From the NCBI GenBank assembly GCA_943788025.1, contig CALSOR010000002.1, positions 124,001 to 188,000 on the forward strand: 64,000 nucleotides of DNA, given 5' to 3'. Below the pieces are notes generated by a model, which was not told the DNA's origin, searched no databases, and saw only the letters and a list, made by a program, of their open reading frames with translations. Within the stretch, counting starts at the first letter, position 1. Each line of letters starts with the position of its first letter. Below are positions 17,366 to 25,750 of this stretch, one piece after another. A program made the position numbers and the translations under genes. Source of the stretch: JABAAE01 sp905480545. GTDB lineage: Bacteria > Planctomycetota > Planctomycetia > Pirellulales > Pirellulaceae.

Positions 17366-18703
17366 CTAAAGAAGCTCAGTTCCAATATCCGCCAGTTCGG
17401 AGCGTTCACCCTTTTCCAACGTGATGTGAGAGTAAATATCCTGCCCCTTCATTCGGCTAATCAAATAAGTGAGTCCATTTGATTCGGTATCCAGATACGG
17501 ATGATCAATTTGATGAATGTCTCCAGTGAAAACAATTTTCGTACCTTCCCCAGCCCTTGTGATAATCGTCTTCACTTCATGGGGAGTCAAGTTCTGTGCT
17601 TCATCGACAATAAAGAATATGCGTTGTAAACTTCGTCCACGAATGTAAGCCAACGGAGCGATGACCAATTTTTCGTTTTCCAACATCGTATTAATCCGTG
17701 TTGCATTTACGTCGTTTTCATCGAACTGATGCTTGATGACCGAAAGGTTGTCGTGCAGCGGTTGCATGTAAGGATCAAGCTTTGCAGAAATATCGCCTGG
17801 CAGATAACCAAGATCACGATTGCTCAACGGCACAACCGGTCGAGCCAACAAGATCTGCCGATAATTCTGACGTGATTGCAATGCAGCGGCGAGTGCTAGA
17901 ATCGTCTTTCCAGTTCCCGCTTTGCCCGCCAACGTCACCAGTTTCAAGCTATCGTCAGTCAGCGCTCGAAGGGCAAAACTCTGTTCGGCGTTGCGAGGAA
18001 GCACCCCATAACATCTCGCCTTTTCGACTCGCACATAAGAATCAATAGACTTGCGATAGGTTGCCAACGCCGATTTTGAAGCGTTCCGAAGCACGAAATT
18101 CTCATTCGGATTCGGCTCTAATTCAACGTTGAGATTACGTGCCGGAATCGTTTCACCATTGCGATAGATTTCATCGATCACATCAGTGTGGGTCTCGATC
18201 GTTCTCTTGCCCATGTAAAGTCGTTTACTCTCGACCTTGTCGGAGTTGTAATCTTGCGCCGGAACGCCCAAGGCTTTCGCCTTCATCCGAAGGTTGGTGT
18301 CTTTGGAAACGAGGATCACGTGAAATTCTTTTTCCAAATGTTGCAAACGAAGTGCAGTATCGACGATTCGATGATCCGGGGAATCGCTCAGAAAAATCCC
18401 ACGAAGCTTGGGGTCTATGTCATGCCCCAACACGACTCGGATCCGTCCCAGATCATCAGCGATCTTCGCACCACGGCCGCTCAACATATCGCCGGTCAGA
18501 CTATCAAGCGAACGAAGGAACTGTCGAGCTTGAAAGTGAATGTCACCGTGCCCTTTTTTGAAATTATCGAGTTCTTCAAGAACGGTTATCGGGAGGGCAA
18601 GGTCATGCTCTTCGAATCGACGAATGCAGCCCGCGTCGTGCAGACAAACATTGGTATCCAAAACGAATAGTTTGCGTTTGTTGGCGTCGGCGCTGCTTAT
18701 CAT
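17366..18703 (-). CDS. PhoH family ATPase with N-terminal PIN domain (PhoH2 type)
   Basis: 445 residues from the ATG at 18703 (MISSADANKRKLFVLDTNV). The N-terminal PIN nuclease domain shows the acidic residues in FVLDTNVCLHD, LEELDNFK, DHRIVDTAL and SKDTNLRMKA. The C-terminal PhoH ATPase has Walker A LAGKAGTGKTI and Walker B FFIVDEAQNLTP, then KIVFTGDIHQID. In PhoH2 proteins the ATPase unwinds RNA and the PIN domain cleaves it. It stands alone, divergent from the E1 gene, with no antitoxin-like partner next to it. The longer frame to 18766 adds a Cys-rich stretch not typical of the family. Confidence 0.92.
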   Translation of the reverse strand: MISSADANKRKLFVLDTNVCLHDAGCIRRFEEHDLALPITVLEELDNFKKGHGDIHFQARQFLRSLDSLTGDMLSGRGAKIADDLGRIRVVLGHDIDPKLRGIFLSDSPDHRIVDTALRLQHLEKEFHVILVSKDTNLRMKAKALGVPAQDYNSDKVESKRLYMGKRTIETHTDVIDEIYRNGETIPARNLNVELEPNPNENFVLRNASKSALATYRKSIDSYVRVEKARCYGVLPRNAEQSFALRALTDDSLKLVTLAGKAGTGKTILALAAALQSRQNYRQILLARPVVPLSNRDLGYLPGDISAKLDPYMQPLHDNLSVIKHQFDENDVNATRINTMLENEKLVIAPLAYIRGRSLQRIFFIVDEAQNLTPHEVKTIITRAGEGTKIVFTGDIHQIDHPYLDTESNGLTYLISRMKGQDIYSHITLEKGERSELADIGTELL

Positions 18704-19111
18704 TTGAGTCAACTCTTGATTGAGACGTCCGTGTGCTCTTGAAATTGAACATATCGGGCAAATCATTTTTGGGTCAAGCCAGTTTCCCCCTCAATTCTTC
18801 GTAGGACAACAACTTCGTTCAAACTTCACGTCGCCTTCACGGTAATGTCGAAATTCCATTCAGATTTGGGAGAAAACGCTGTTTTGAACCGAAAAACAGG
18901 CATTTCATTTGCTGGACTTGCCTCAAATCCTCTTTATCTAAATAATTACATCTGAATAGACACCCTATCGCTTATTTAGCGGCTTTCAATTTGACTTAAT
19001 GTTTAATATTGGGTCGCATTGTCAACTGCGGCCTAATCCATTCGAATTGACAGGTGAACGTCCGAGTTTTGGCGGTAAAGTTTTCAAAACAAAAATCAAT
19101 CAAATCAAAAA
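18704..19111. other. Divergent intergenic region between phoH-like and E1 genes
   Basis: No gene is seen. One short inverted repeat is present: CTGTTTT (18879-18885) and AAAACAG (18893-18899). It presumably contains both divergent promoters, but no convincing boxes stand out. An AT-rich stretch lies at about 18930-19015. Confidence 0.4.
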
Positions 19112-21103
19112 ATGAGTTCGAATAGCATTCAAAAGACGTACAACAAACTTGAGCTACTCAAGCTGATGTATCTCAGTCGAGAAGGGGATCGGCGCGAGGG
19201 TGTGCTTTTACGGCAGGGCAAGGGTTGGTTTCAAGTTTCGGGCATGGGACATGAATCGCTTGGCGTGATTCCACTGCTGATGGAAGAAGGTGATTATCTT
19301 TTTCCTTATTACCGCGATCGCGCGATGGCTCTCGCAAAAGGAACGACCAACCGAGAGCTTGCGGAAGCTTATTTTGCGAAACAATGCAGCAGTAGCGCCG
19401 GGCGTCAAATGCCCGGTCATTATTCCAGTCGAAAAAAAAACATATGGAGTGTGCCCACACCGACCGGCGCAAATTTACTACCCGGCTGTGGAGTTGCATG
19501 GGGCATGCAAATGCAAGAAAAATCCAATTTGGTTGTTGCAACGATTGGTGATGCGGCCAGTCGCCAAGGCGAGTTTTACGAAGCAGTTGCATTTGCAATT
19601 GAACGTAATCTACCAATCGTCTTTCTCGTAGAAGACAACCGCTACGGAATCTCAACGAATACGGACAAATTCAATCCTTTTAAATTGGAAGTCTTTAATC
19701 ACGAAATTGTGAAGCATGTCGACGCTCGGCATCCGGACCGCGTTTGGGACGCAGCGGTTGAGGCGTTTGAAAAAGCACGAAGCGACAATGGTCCAACATT
19801 GATGTTATGTGAGCTTGATCGCCTTTGTAGTCATACCAGTAGCGATGATCATCGTGTTTATCGACCCGCTGAAGAAATTGCTGAGATGTTTGACCGGGAT
19901 CCGATTTCGGTTTTGGCCGATGAACTGATCGACACCGGCGAACTCACACAGGAAGACTGGGAAAACATACGTCAAGAAATTGATGAGCAAGTCGATCGCG
20001 AATATATTGAAGCAGAATCGAAAGAGGATCCCGTTGCAGAAACTGTCTTGGATCAACTTTTTGCAGAATCAACTGCAGAGCACAACTTGCCTGTAGCAGA
20101 GCCTCCGCCGATCGAGGGTGGTCGCAATTGGCGGATGGTCGACGCCGTCAATCAAGTCTTTAAATCGGGACTTGAATCCAACAAGGACTTTGTTTTCTTT
20201 GGCGAAGACATTGAGGATCCAAAAGGGGGCGTTTTTCGTTTGACGGCAGACTTGTCGGATACATTCCCCGACCGAGTCTTTAACGCGCCGTTGGCAGAAG
20301 CCACAATCGCTGGTGTAGCATGCGGTCTAGCATCGTATGGAATGCGTCCTGTTTTTGAGATTCAGTTCATTGATTTCAGTGGTCCTGCATGGAATCAAAT
20401 TTCACAGAACATCGGCTCATTGCGTTGGCGAACCAATGGCGATTGGAGTTGTCCCATGGTGTTGTATGCTCCCTACGGAGCGTATTTACCTGGCGGTTCG
20501 ATCTGGCACAGCCAAGCCAACGAAGCTTTCTTTTCGCACATTCCAGGCATCCAAGTCGTGATTCCGAGTACTCCGGAAGACGCTGCAGGTTTAATGTGGA
20601 CGGCGATGCACGCTGAGGATCCGACCATTTACTTGATCCCCAAACATCTTTTCCGTCAACAAATATCCGTTGATGAAAACGTGGCTGCCGTTCCGTTTGG
20701 TTCGGCTCGAATTCGCCAAGAGGGAGATGACGTGACGCTTGTGACGTGGGGCAATTGCACTGAGCATGCTGAAAGCGTCGTTAAAAAGCTGGAGGATGAA
20801 GTCAGCGTCGAGTTCATTGACCTGCGAAGCATCGTTCCGTGGGACAAGCAGACGGTTCGCGACTCGGTAGAAAAAACTGGACGGCTAGTTGTCGTTCAGG
20901 AAGATGGCGAGACGTGCAGCATTGGCCAATCGATTATTGCGGAAATTTCCGGCAACCCAGATAGCTTTAGCAATCTTTTCGCTGCTCCAAAATTGGTGAC
21001 CAAGCCAGACGTATACATCGGCTACAACCCGATTCATGAGTATGCGGCGTTGCCAGACGAAGAAGAAGTGATCGCCGCGATCCGACTGGTGATGGAAGAC
21101 TAA
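19112..21103 (+). CDS. 2-oxoacid dehydrogenase E1, fused alpha and beta subunits
   Basis: 663 residues. The first half (to about 320) is the thiamine-diphosphate-binding alpha subunit: GMGHESLGVIP, AKQCSSSAGRQMPGH, then GDAASRQGEFYEA ... EDNRYGIS, the TPP motif with Ala in place of the third Gly of GDG. The second half (from about 345) is the beta subunit: FFGEDIEDPKGGVFRLTADL, ANEAFFSHIPGIQVVIPSTP and EFIDLRSIVPWDKQTV. It decarboxylates a 2-oxoacid (pyruvate or a branched-chain acid) and hands the acyl group to lipoyl-E2. The fusion in one chain is found in planctomycetes and Bacteroidetes. The E2 gene follows 156 bases downstream on the same strand; an E3 gene is not in the window. Confidence 0.92.
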   Translation: MSSNSIQKTYNKLELLKLMYLSREGDRREGVLLRQGKGWFQVSGMGHESLGVIPLLMEEGDYLFPYYRDRAMALAKGTTNRELAEAYFAKQCSSSAGRQMPGHYSSRKKNIWSVPTPTGANLLPGCGVAWGMQMQEKSNLVVATIGDAASRQGEFYEAVAFAIERNLPIVFLVEDNRYGISTNTDKFNPFKLEVFNHEIVKHVDARHPDRVWDAAVEAFEKARSDNGPTLMLCELDRLCSHTSSDDHRVYRPAEEIAEMFDRDPISVLADELIDTGELTQEDWENIRQEIDEQVDREYIEAESKEDPVAETVLDQLFAESTAEHNLPVAEPPPIEGGRNWRMVDAVNQVFKSGLESNKDFVFFGEDIEDPKGGVFRLTADLSDTFPDRVFNAPLAEATIAGVACGLASYGMRPVFEIQFIDFSGPAWNQISQNIGSLRWRTNGDWSCPMVLYAPYGAYLPGGSIWHSQANEAFFSHIPGIQVVIPSTPEDAAGLMWTAMHAEDPTIYLIPKHLFRQQISVDENVAAVPFGSARIRQEGDDVTLVTWGNCTEHAESVVKKLEDEVSVEFIDLRSIVPWDKQTVRDSVEKTGRLVVVQEDGETCSIGQSIIAEISGNPDSFSNLFAAPKLVTKPDVYIGYNPIHEYAALPDEEEVIAAIRLVMED

Positions 21104-21259
21104 AACGGAGACGACTGGGTGCCTTGCGAGATACCTGCGTACACCATTGCGTCCGTATGCGCCTGATTTCAGTCTAGCGGTTGATTCGATTCTTCTTAGT
21201 CTGTATTAAGCATCCTTACTCTAACACAACAGACGAACACTTATTCTTGAAAGCAAACG

Positions 21260-22480
21260 ATGCCAACCATTGCCGTGCGAATTCCTCAAATGGGCGAAGG
21301 CCTTCAGGAAGCTTTGCTGGTCGAGTTTCTGAAACAACCGGGCGAGCAGATCACACGTGATGAACCGATCTATGTGATGGAAACCGACAAGGCGACCACC
21401 GATGTCGAGTCACCCTATGACGGAGTCTTGGTCGAATGGACGGCGGAACCGGGAACCGTGATGGCGATTGGAAGTGAAGTCGGGCGAATGGAAGTTGCCG
21501 ACGGCGTCAAGGAGATGCCTGCTGGTCACGGCCCAGCCGATGAGGCGACCGCTGACGATGCCAAACGAAGCGAATCTGATTCGGCCAATGAAAAAAGTGG
21601 CGGATCTCTGTCGTCCCCTAAAAGCAAACGGAGTGATGTGGTCATTCCACCACGAACCAAAAAGTATTTGAAGGAAAAAGGCTTACTCGACGTCGCGGAT
21701 TCGATCCCAGTGGCTGGCAGCAAAATGATGCCTGATGATGTCGACAGGTTTCTTTCGGCTCAAACCAAAACGAACGCGACTTATACCCCAGAAGAAACGG
21801 ACGAGTATGCGGAAGCGGAACTTCCTAAATCACAAGTCACATTGAATTATCGATTGGTTCGAGGTTCAACGAGCTGCGTTCCGGTGACGGTCATGCAAAC
21901 GGTTGATTGGGAAGCGATCTTTGCCGCCAGAGAAAAACTGAAGTCAGAATCCACAGGTGACACGAAACCGCCGTCTGGTTTCGCGATGATGATGCATTGC
22001 GTGGTTCAGACAATGATGGATCATCCGAAATTCCGCAGCAGTTTAGTGGGTGACGGCAAGTACTTGCGGACCTTCAAGAATGTCGGTCTTGGAATCGCGG
22101 TTGGGCTTCCCGGCGATGAGTTGCTAACCGCCGTCGTCAAAAATGCGAACCAGCTTTCTCGCGAACAGTTTTTTGCCGCTGCAAATGAGCAAATCGAATT
22201 GGCTCGATCCGGTACCGATCAGGCGGACAGCTCGGTGACGATTAGCGTCTCCAATATTGGCTCGGCGGGCATGCGATGGGGCATTCCAGCTATTGTTTCT
22301 CCCGCCGCTGCAACGCTGGCTCTTGGTGAAGTCTACGAACAACCTATTCCAGATGGCGATTCGTTTAAGTTCCGCAAAACGGCGGAGTTAACGCTTTCGT
22401 TTGACCATCGTCTGATTAACGGAATCGGTGCGGCTGACTTTATGAATCAACTCAAAGAAAAAATTGAATCATACGTTTAA
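21260..22480 (+). CDS. Dihydrolipoamide acyltransferase (E2) of the 2-oxoacid dehydrogenase complex
   Basis: 406 residues. Domains in order: an N-terminal lipoyl domain (VRIPQMGEGLQEALLVEF, lipoylated Lys in METDKATTDVES), an acidic/Ser-rich linker, a degenerate peripheral-subunit-binding segment (IPPRTKKYLKEKGLLD to DDVDRFL, about residues 131-168) and the catalytic acyltransferase core (about residues 180-406). The core ends with SFDHRLINGIGAADF, the position of the usual HxxxDG motif; here the aspartate is Asn. It transfers acyl groups from lipoyl to CoA and forms the complex core. Its place directly after the E1 fusion gene supports one operon. Confidence 0.92.
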   Translation: MPTIAVRIPQMGEGLQEALLVEFLKQPGEQITRDEPIYVMETDKATTDVESPYDGVLVEWTAEPGTVMAIGSEVGRMEVADGVKEMPAGHGPADEATADDAKRSESDSANEKSGGSLSSPKSKRSDVVIPPRTKKYLKEKGLLDVADSIPVAGSKMMPDDVDRFLSAQTKTNATYTPEETDEYAEAELPKSQVTLNYRLVRGSTSCVPVTVMQTVDWEAIFAAREKLKSESTGDTKPPSGFAMMMHCVVQTMMDHPKFRSSLVGDGKYLRTFKNVGLGIAVGLPGDELLTAVVKNANQLSREQFFAAANEQIELARSGTDQADSSVTISVSNIGSAGMRWGIPAIVSPAAATLALGEVYEQPIPDGDSFKFRKTAELTLSFDHRLINGIGAADFMNQLKEKIESYV

Positions 22481-22508
22481 AGCGATGGGGAATCGAAGGT
22501 TGAGATAA

Positions 22509-22725
22509 TTGACGGAATTCAAAATAAAATTGAGAGACGCAATGGACGGTCATGACTTGGAGGGGGTTCGTCGACTCTTCGATAAAAGCGATCTAGGGTG
22601 CGATGGATATGGTGTACGTTCATCTGTTCTCCACTTTGCGGCAACTTGGGGAAGTTTGAAAATCGTTTAAGTCTTGGTCGAAAACGGTGCGGACATTAAT
22701 CAACGGGGCGGAACGTTTGCCGCTC
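22509..22725 (+). pseudogene. Ankyrin-repeat protein relic
   Basis: Read in the frame of base 22509, this stretch gives GHDLEGVRRLFDKSD, then SVLHFAATWGSLKIV, a TAA stop at 22668-22670, and in the same frame VLVENGADINQRGG. These are parts of two ankyrin repeats (LHxAAxxGxxxxVxxLVxxGADIN), so a single stop interrupts a repeat at a conserved position. The similarity stops near 22725, where short repeats begin. An ATG at 22542 or TTG at 22509 could be the original start. The rest of the gene is missing, which is consistent with a decayed fragment. Confidence 0.7.
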
Positions 22726-22775
22726 CAGTAGTTGCAGAGTCGCAGTTGCAGAGTTGTAATTGCAGAGTTGCAGTA
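22726..22775. repeat. Short direct repeats of a GTTGCAGAG unit
   Basis: The words GTTGCAGAGTC, GTTGCAGAGTTG and TTGCAGAGTTGCAG follow one another directly after the ankyrin relic. This is a simple degenerate tandem repeat. Confidence 0.7.
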
Positions 22776-22856
22776 TTTCGATTCATTCAGGCCATCGGCC
22801 CAGCCGTTTACTAGCCTACCTGAAGGATTGAGTAACGCCCTAAAAATAAAACGAAA

Positions 22857-23180
22857 CGACGGAGCGTGACAACTCAGAAAACGGGGTCTGGCACTCTGCG
22901 TTTCATCTTGAAATCGTCATCAGCTCACCCTGGCTTAATTCGCTTTCGCCATTTCTCTGGACTCAAGTGCCTGAACCCCTTTTTCAACTGCTGAAAGTCC
23001 CACCATTTGCAACGCGATTTTGTTTTGGAACATTTACCACTGCAATGTTTTCCACTGTTTTTCCACAATGTCAGACAAACTGCCGGGCCGTTGGCCCTTC
23101 ATTTTGGTTTTGAATTCGGGACCCAGCCCTTCAGGCTGGGCTAGGTAAACCGCCGGGGCGTTGCCCCTAAAAGCGGATAG
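22857..23180. repeat. 0.32-kb direct duplication, copy 1
   Basis: This block reappears at 23250-23573 at a constant offset of 393 bases, with no indel and only a few substitutions seen by eye (for example CACCCTGG against CACCTTGG, and TCTCTGG against TCTCCGG). It contains no gene-like frame that I trust. Its last 100 bases carry three hairpins described separately. Confidence 0.92.
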
Positions 23181-23234
23181 ACAAAATGCCGGACGGTCCT
23201 CCTAAACAACGGATAGGAAACTGCCGGACGGTCC
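23085..23234. repeat. Hairpin repeat cluster, first set
   Basis: Hairpins seen: GGGCC-GTT-GGCCC (23085-23097); CCCAGCC-CTTCA-GGCTGGG (23122-23140); CCGC enclosing GGGGC-GTT-GCCCC and closing with GCGG (23150-23176); GGAC-G-GTCC (23191-23199); and GGAC-G-GTCC (23226-23234). Several are followed by the words CTAAAA and GGATAG, which defines a degenerate unit of about 33-36 bases. The stems differ but remain paired. Confidence 0.8.
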
Positions 23235-23249
23235 GCCTAAAAACCGGAA

Positions 23250-23573
23250 CGATGGAGCGTGACAACTCAGAAAACGGGGTCTGGCACTCTGCGTTTCATC
23301 TTGAAATCGTCATCAGCTCACCTTGGCTTAATTCGCTTTCGCCATTTCTCCGGACTCAAGTGCCTGAACCCCTTTTTCAACTGCTGAAAGTCCCACCATT
23401 TGCAACGCGATTTTGTTTTGGAACATTTACCACTGCAATGTTTTCCACTGTTTTTCCACAATGTCAGACAAACTGCCGGGCCGTTGGCCCTTCATTTTGG
23501 TTTTGAATTCGGGACCCAGCCCTTCAGGCTGGGCTAGGTAAACCGCCGGGGCGTTGCCCCTAAAAGCGGATAG
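23250..23573. repeat. 0.32-kb direct duplication, copy 2
   Basis: Second copy of the block at 22857-23180, including its three terminal hairpins (at about 23478-23490, 23515-23533 and 23543-23569). The spacer between the two copies consists of the two GGACGGTCC units. Confidence 0.92.
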
Positions 23574-23650
23574 GAAAACCGCTGGGGCAGTACCGCTGGG
23601 GCAGTACCGCTAAAAAAGGGATGGAAAATCCGCTGAGGCGTTGCCTCTAA
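23574..23650. repeat. Hairpin repeat cluster, terminal units
   Basis: After copy 2 the 14-base word CCGCTGGGGCAGTA occurs twice in tandem. It is followed by AAAAAAGGGATGG and then CCGCT-GAGGC-GTT-GCCTC-TAAG (stem 23635-23639 with 23643-23647). The last stem is the GGGGC/GCCCC stem with both partners changed. The cluster ends about 28 bases before the nagB stop codon. Confidence 0.8.
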
Positions 23651-23677
23651 GTAGTTACTTTAGCTTAGCAAATCGCC

Positions 23678-24412
23678 TTACATTTTGGACGCAGCTGGTT
23701 CATCAATAAACAAAACTGTTTGTTCGTGAGTTTGCAAAATAGAAGCAGGAACGACGTTAGTCACCGAGCCTTTAACGGCCGCAGCGACCGCCGTCGACTT
23801 CCGTTCATCTGGCACCGTGCAAACGATATGCTGCGATTTAAGAATCTGTTTGACCGACATGCTGATTGCCGTTTCGGGCACCGAGTCAAAAGATCCGAAC
23901 CAGCCTTCACCGAATTGCTGTTGCCGACATTCGTCATCTAATTGAACGACCAAATAAGGAACTTCCGTTTCAAAATCGGCCGGTGGATCATTGAATGCAA
24001 GATGTCCGTTTTCACCGATTCCAACAAACGCAACATCGATCGAAACGCCTGCAATCAATTTGCCCAAACGATCACATTCCGCCGAGGCATCTGATTCTCC
24101 GTCAATAAAATGAAAGCTCTTTGGAGGCGTCGAAAGTTGATCAACGAAACGTTCTTTTAAATAACGTCTAAAACTTGCTGGGTGTTCAATCGAAATTCCA
24201 ACATACTCATCAAGGTGAAAGCAATTTACTTTCCCCCAATCAATACTAGGTTCTGCGAGCAACGCGGCAAGCATCTCGAATTGCGAAGCACCGGTCGCGA
24301 GAATAATATTCGCTTCACCCGATGATGCCAGCCGATCGCGGATCACCTCGGCGCCGACCTTTGCCGCCGCCGCACCCATTTCAAGCTTGGTTGGAAAAAC
24401 TTTGACGTCCAT
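23678..24412 (-). CDS. nagB: Glucosamine-6-phosphate deaminase
   Basis: 244 residues. The family motifs are ILATGASQFEMLAAL (phosphate binding), CFHLDEYVGI and the catalytic segment VGIGENGHLAFNDPP with the ring-opening His. It converts glucosamine-6-phosphate to fructose-6-phosphate and ammonia, linking amino-sugar breakdown to glycolysis. The shorter 6-phosphogluconolactonases share the fold but lack the LDEYVG signature, so NagB is the better call. Its start is 3 bases after the queF stop, so the two are almost certainly cotranscribed and translationally coupled. The 3' end abuts the hairpin repeat cluster. Confidence 0.9.
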   Translation of the reverse strand: MDVKVFPTKLEMGAAAAKVGAEVIRDRLASSGEANIILATGASQFEMLAALLAEPSIDWGKVNCFHLDEYVGISIEHPASFRRYLKERFVDQLSTPPKSFHFIDGESDASAECDRLGKLIAGVSIDVAFVGIGENGHLAFNDPPADFETEVPYLVVQLDDECRQQQFGEGWFGSFDSVPETAISMSVKQILKSQHIVCTVPDERKSTAVAAAVKGSVTNVVPASILQTHEQTVLFIDEPAASKM

Positions 24413-24415
24413 GAT

Positions 24416-24775
24416 TTATGCGTCTTTTTGGTAGGAGCAAGTGATGTCGCTGGTGATGCCACCGCGAGCACTAAAGGAGGCCAACAAAGTCACCTGTTTG
24501 GGCTGAATCACGGCGACAAAGTCGTCGAGGATTCGATTCGATACGTTTTCATAAAAGATGCCTTCGTTACGAAACAACTGCAAGTACATCTTCAAGCTTT
24601 TTAGCTCGACGACGCTTTTGTCTGGCACATATGAAAACGTTAATGTACCAAAATCGGGTTGCCCCGTTTTAGGGCAAACCGATGTAAATTCGGGGCAATT
24701 GATTTCGATCAAGTAATCTCGATCGGGAAACGTGTTTTCAAATGCTTCTAGGGTGTCGCGGAAATTTTCGGACAT
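24416..24775 (-). CDS. queF: NADPH-dependent 7-cyano-7-deazaguanine reductase QueF (type I)
   Basis: 119 residues, the size of the unimodular type I enzyme. The catalytic cysteine and aspartate are in EFTSVCPKTGQPDFGTL, and ELKSLKMYLQLFRNEGIFYE is the QueF signature with NADPH- and substrate-binding residues. It reduces preQ0 to preQ1 in queuosine biosynthesis for tRNA anticodon modification. It is first in a two-gene unit with nagB. A GGAG-like ribosome site (AAGGAGAAGAAATG) precedes the start. Confidence 0.95.
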   Translation of the reverse strand: MSENFRDTLEAFENTFPDRDYLIEINCPEFTSVCPKTGQPDFGTLTFSYVPDKSVVELKSLKMYLQLFRNEGIFYENVSNRILDDFVAVIQPKQVTLLASFSARGGITSDITCSYQKDA

Positions 24776-24983
24776 TTCTTCTCCTTGGGTTCAATTCAGC
24801 ATTTTCTCACGATTGATTCAATGCAGAAAGGGGATAAAGTAAGCGAAGCATAACCGCGATCGAATCGGTAAATTAACTCCGTGAAAGGGTTTAACAGACG
24901 CCCGTATTCGTCGCTGTTTGATCTCGGCATGATTTTACAAATTCGCGAATCAACTTCCAGCCTCATTTTAAAGAACATCCCGC

Positions 24984-25724
24984 GTGCAAGTCATTCCTGT
25001 TGTCGATATCAAAAACGGAGTTCCGGTTCATGCAATTGCTGGAATACGAAATGACTACCGATCAATCAAAAATTCAAGGTTTGATACGCGTTCGGTTATT
25101 GCCCTCTGTAATCAAATCATCTCCGAATTCGAGCCCACGTACTTTTATATCGCCGATTTGGATGCGATCGAGCAGGGTCGCGTAAATTATTCTTTGTTAA
25201 ACGAATTGCTTTGCTTGCCAACGCACTGGCTATTGGATGTCGGACTAAAAACGGCAGCAGCACTACTTTCTCTTGAGAATCATCTTTCTCAATCGGAACA
25301 TTGGTCAGCGATTTTTGGAAGTGAATCTCTGTCTTCGATGGAACAACTGGAACTGGCTACTGAAAAATTTGACGCATCTCGTATTGTATTCAGCTGCGAT
25401 TTTCGGAACGGTCAATTGATTGGTAATCAATCGGTTGCGGACCAGCCTATCGACTCCCTGATCACCAGAATCGTGGGTTTTGGAATTCACAGGTTCATCA
25501 TGATCGATTTGGCGGATGTCGGTACTGACCAAACGTCGTTACCCAACTTGATCGAAAAAGCGGAACTCGATCTGGCGTCGATCGACCTGTTCGCTGGAGG
25601 CGGAATCAAAAACCAAAACGATCTCACGCGATTCGAATCGATCGGCTGCAGCGGGGCTTTGGTCGCGACATCGATTCACTCGGGTGAAATCTTGGGGCAA
25701 CGTTTCCTCCCCACTGATCCGTAG
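24984..25724 (+). CDS. HisA/HisF-related TIM-barrel protein (tetrahydromethanopterin-pathway type)
   Basis: 246 residues starting with GTG at 24984. The N-terminus IPVVDIKNGVPVHAIAGIRNDYR resembles the HisA-like subgroup found in methanogens, methylotrophs and planctomycetes rather than true histidine HisA, which has a different RxxxGD segment. The C-terminal phosphate-binding strand-loop DLFAGGGIKNQNDL and GALVATSIHSG fits a HisA/HisF barrel. In methylotrophs the gene lies with tetrahydromethanopterin C1-transfer genes and is thought to act in cofactor synthesis. No other gene of that pathway is within this window. The divergent queF start is about 210 bases away. Confidence 0.8.
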   Translation: MQVIPVVDIKNGVPVHAIAGIRNDYRSIKNSRFDTRSVIALCNQIISEFEPTYFYIADLDAIEQGRVNYSLLNELLCLPTHWLLDVGLKTAAALLSLENHLSQSEHWSAIFGSESLSSMEQLELATEKFDASRIVFSCDFRNGQLIGNQSVADQPIDSLITRIVGFGIHRFIMIDLADVGTDQTSLPNLIEKAELDLASIDLFAGGGIKNQNDLTRFESIGCSGALVATSIHSGEILGQRFLPTDP

Positions 25725-25750
25725 CGACACTTGAAACAGCATGGGACGAC

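Noticed and set aside
23186..23506. 106-codon plus-strand frame inside the duplicated block
   Set aside because: It spans a repeat junction and hairpins, and its translation has no recognisable family. The same DNA in copy 1 does not keep the same frame context.
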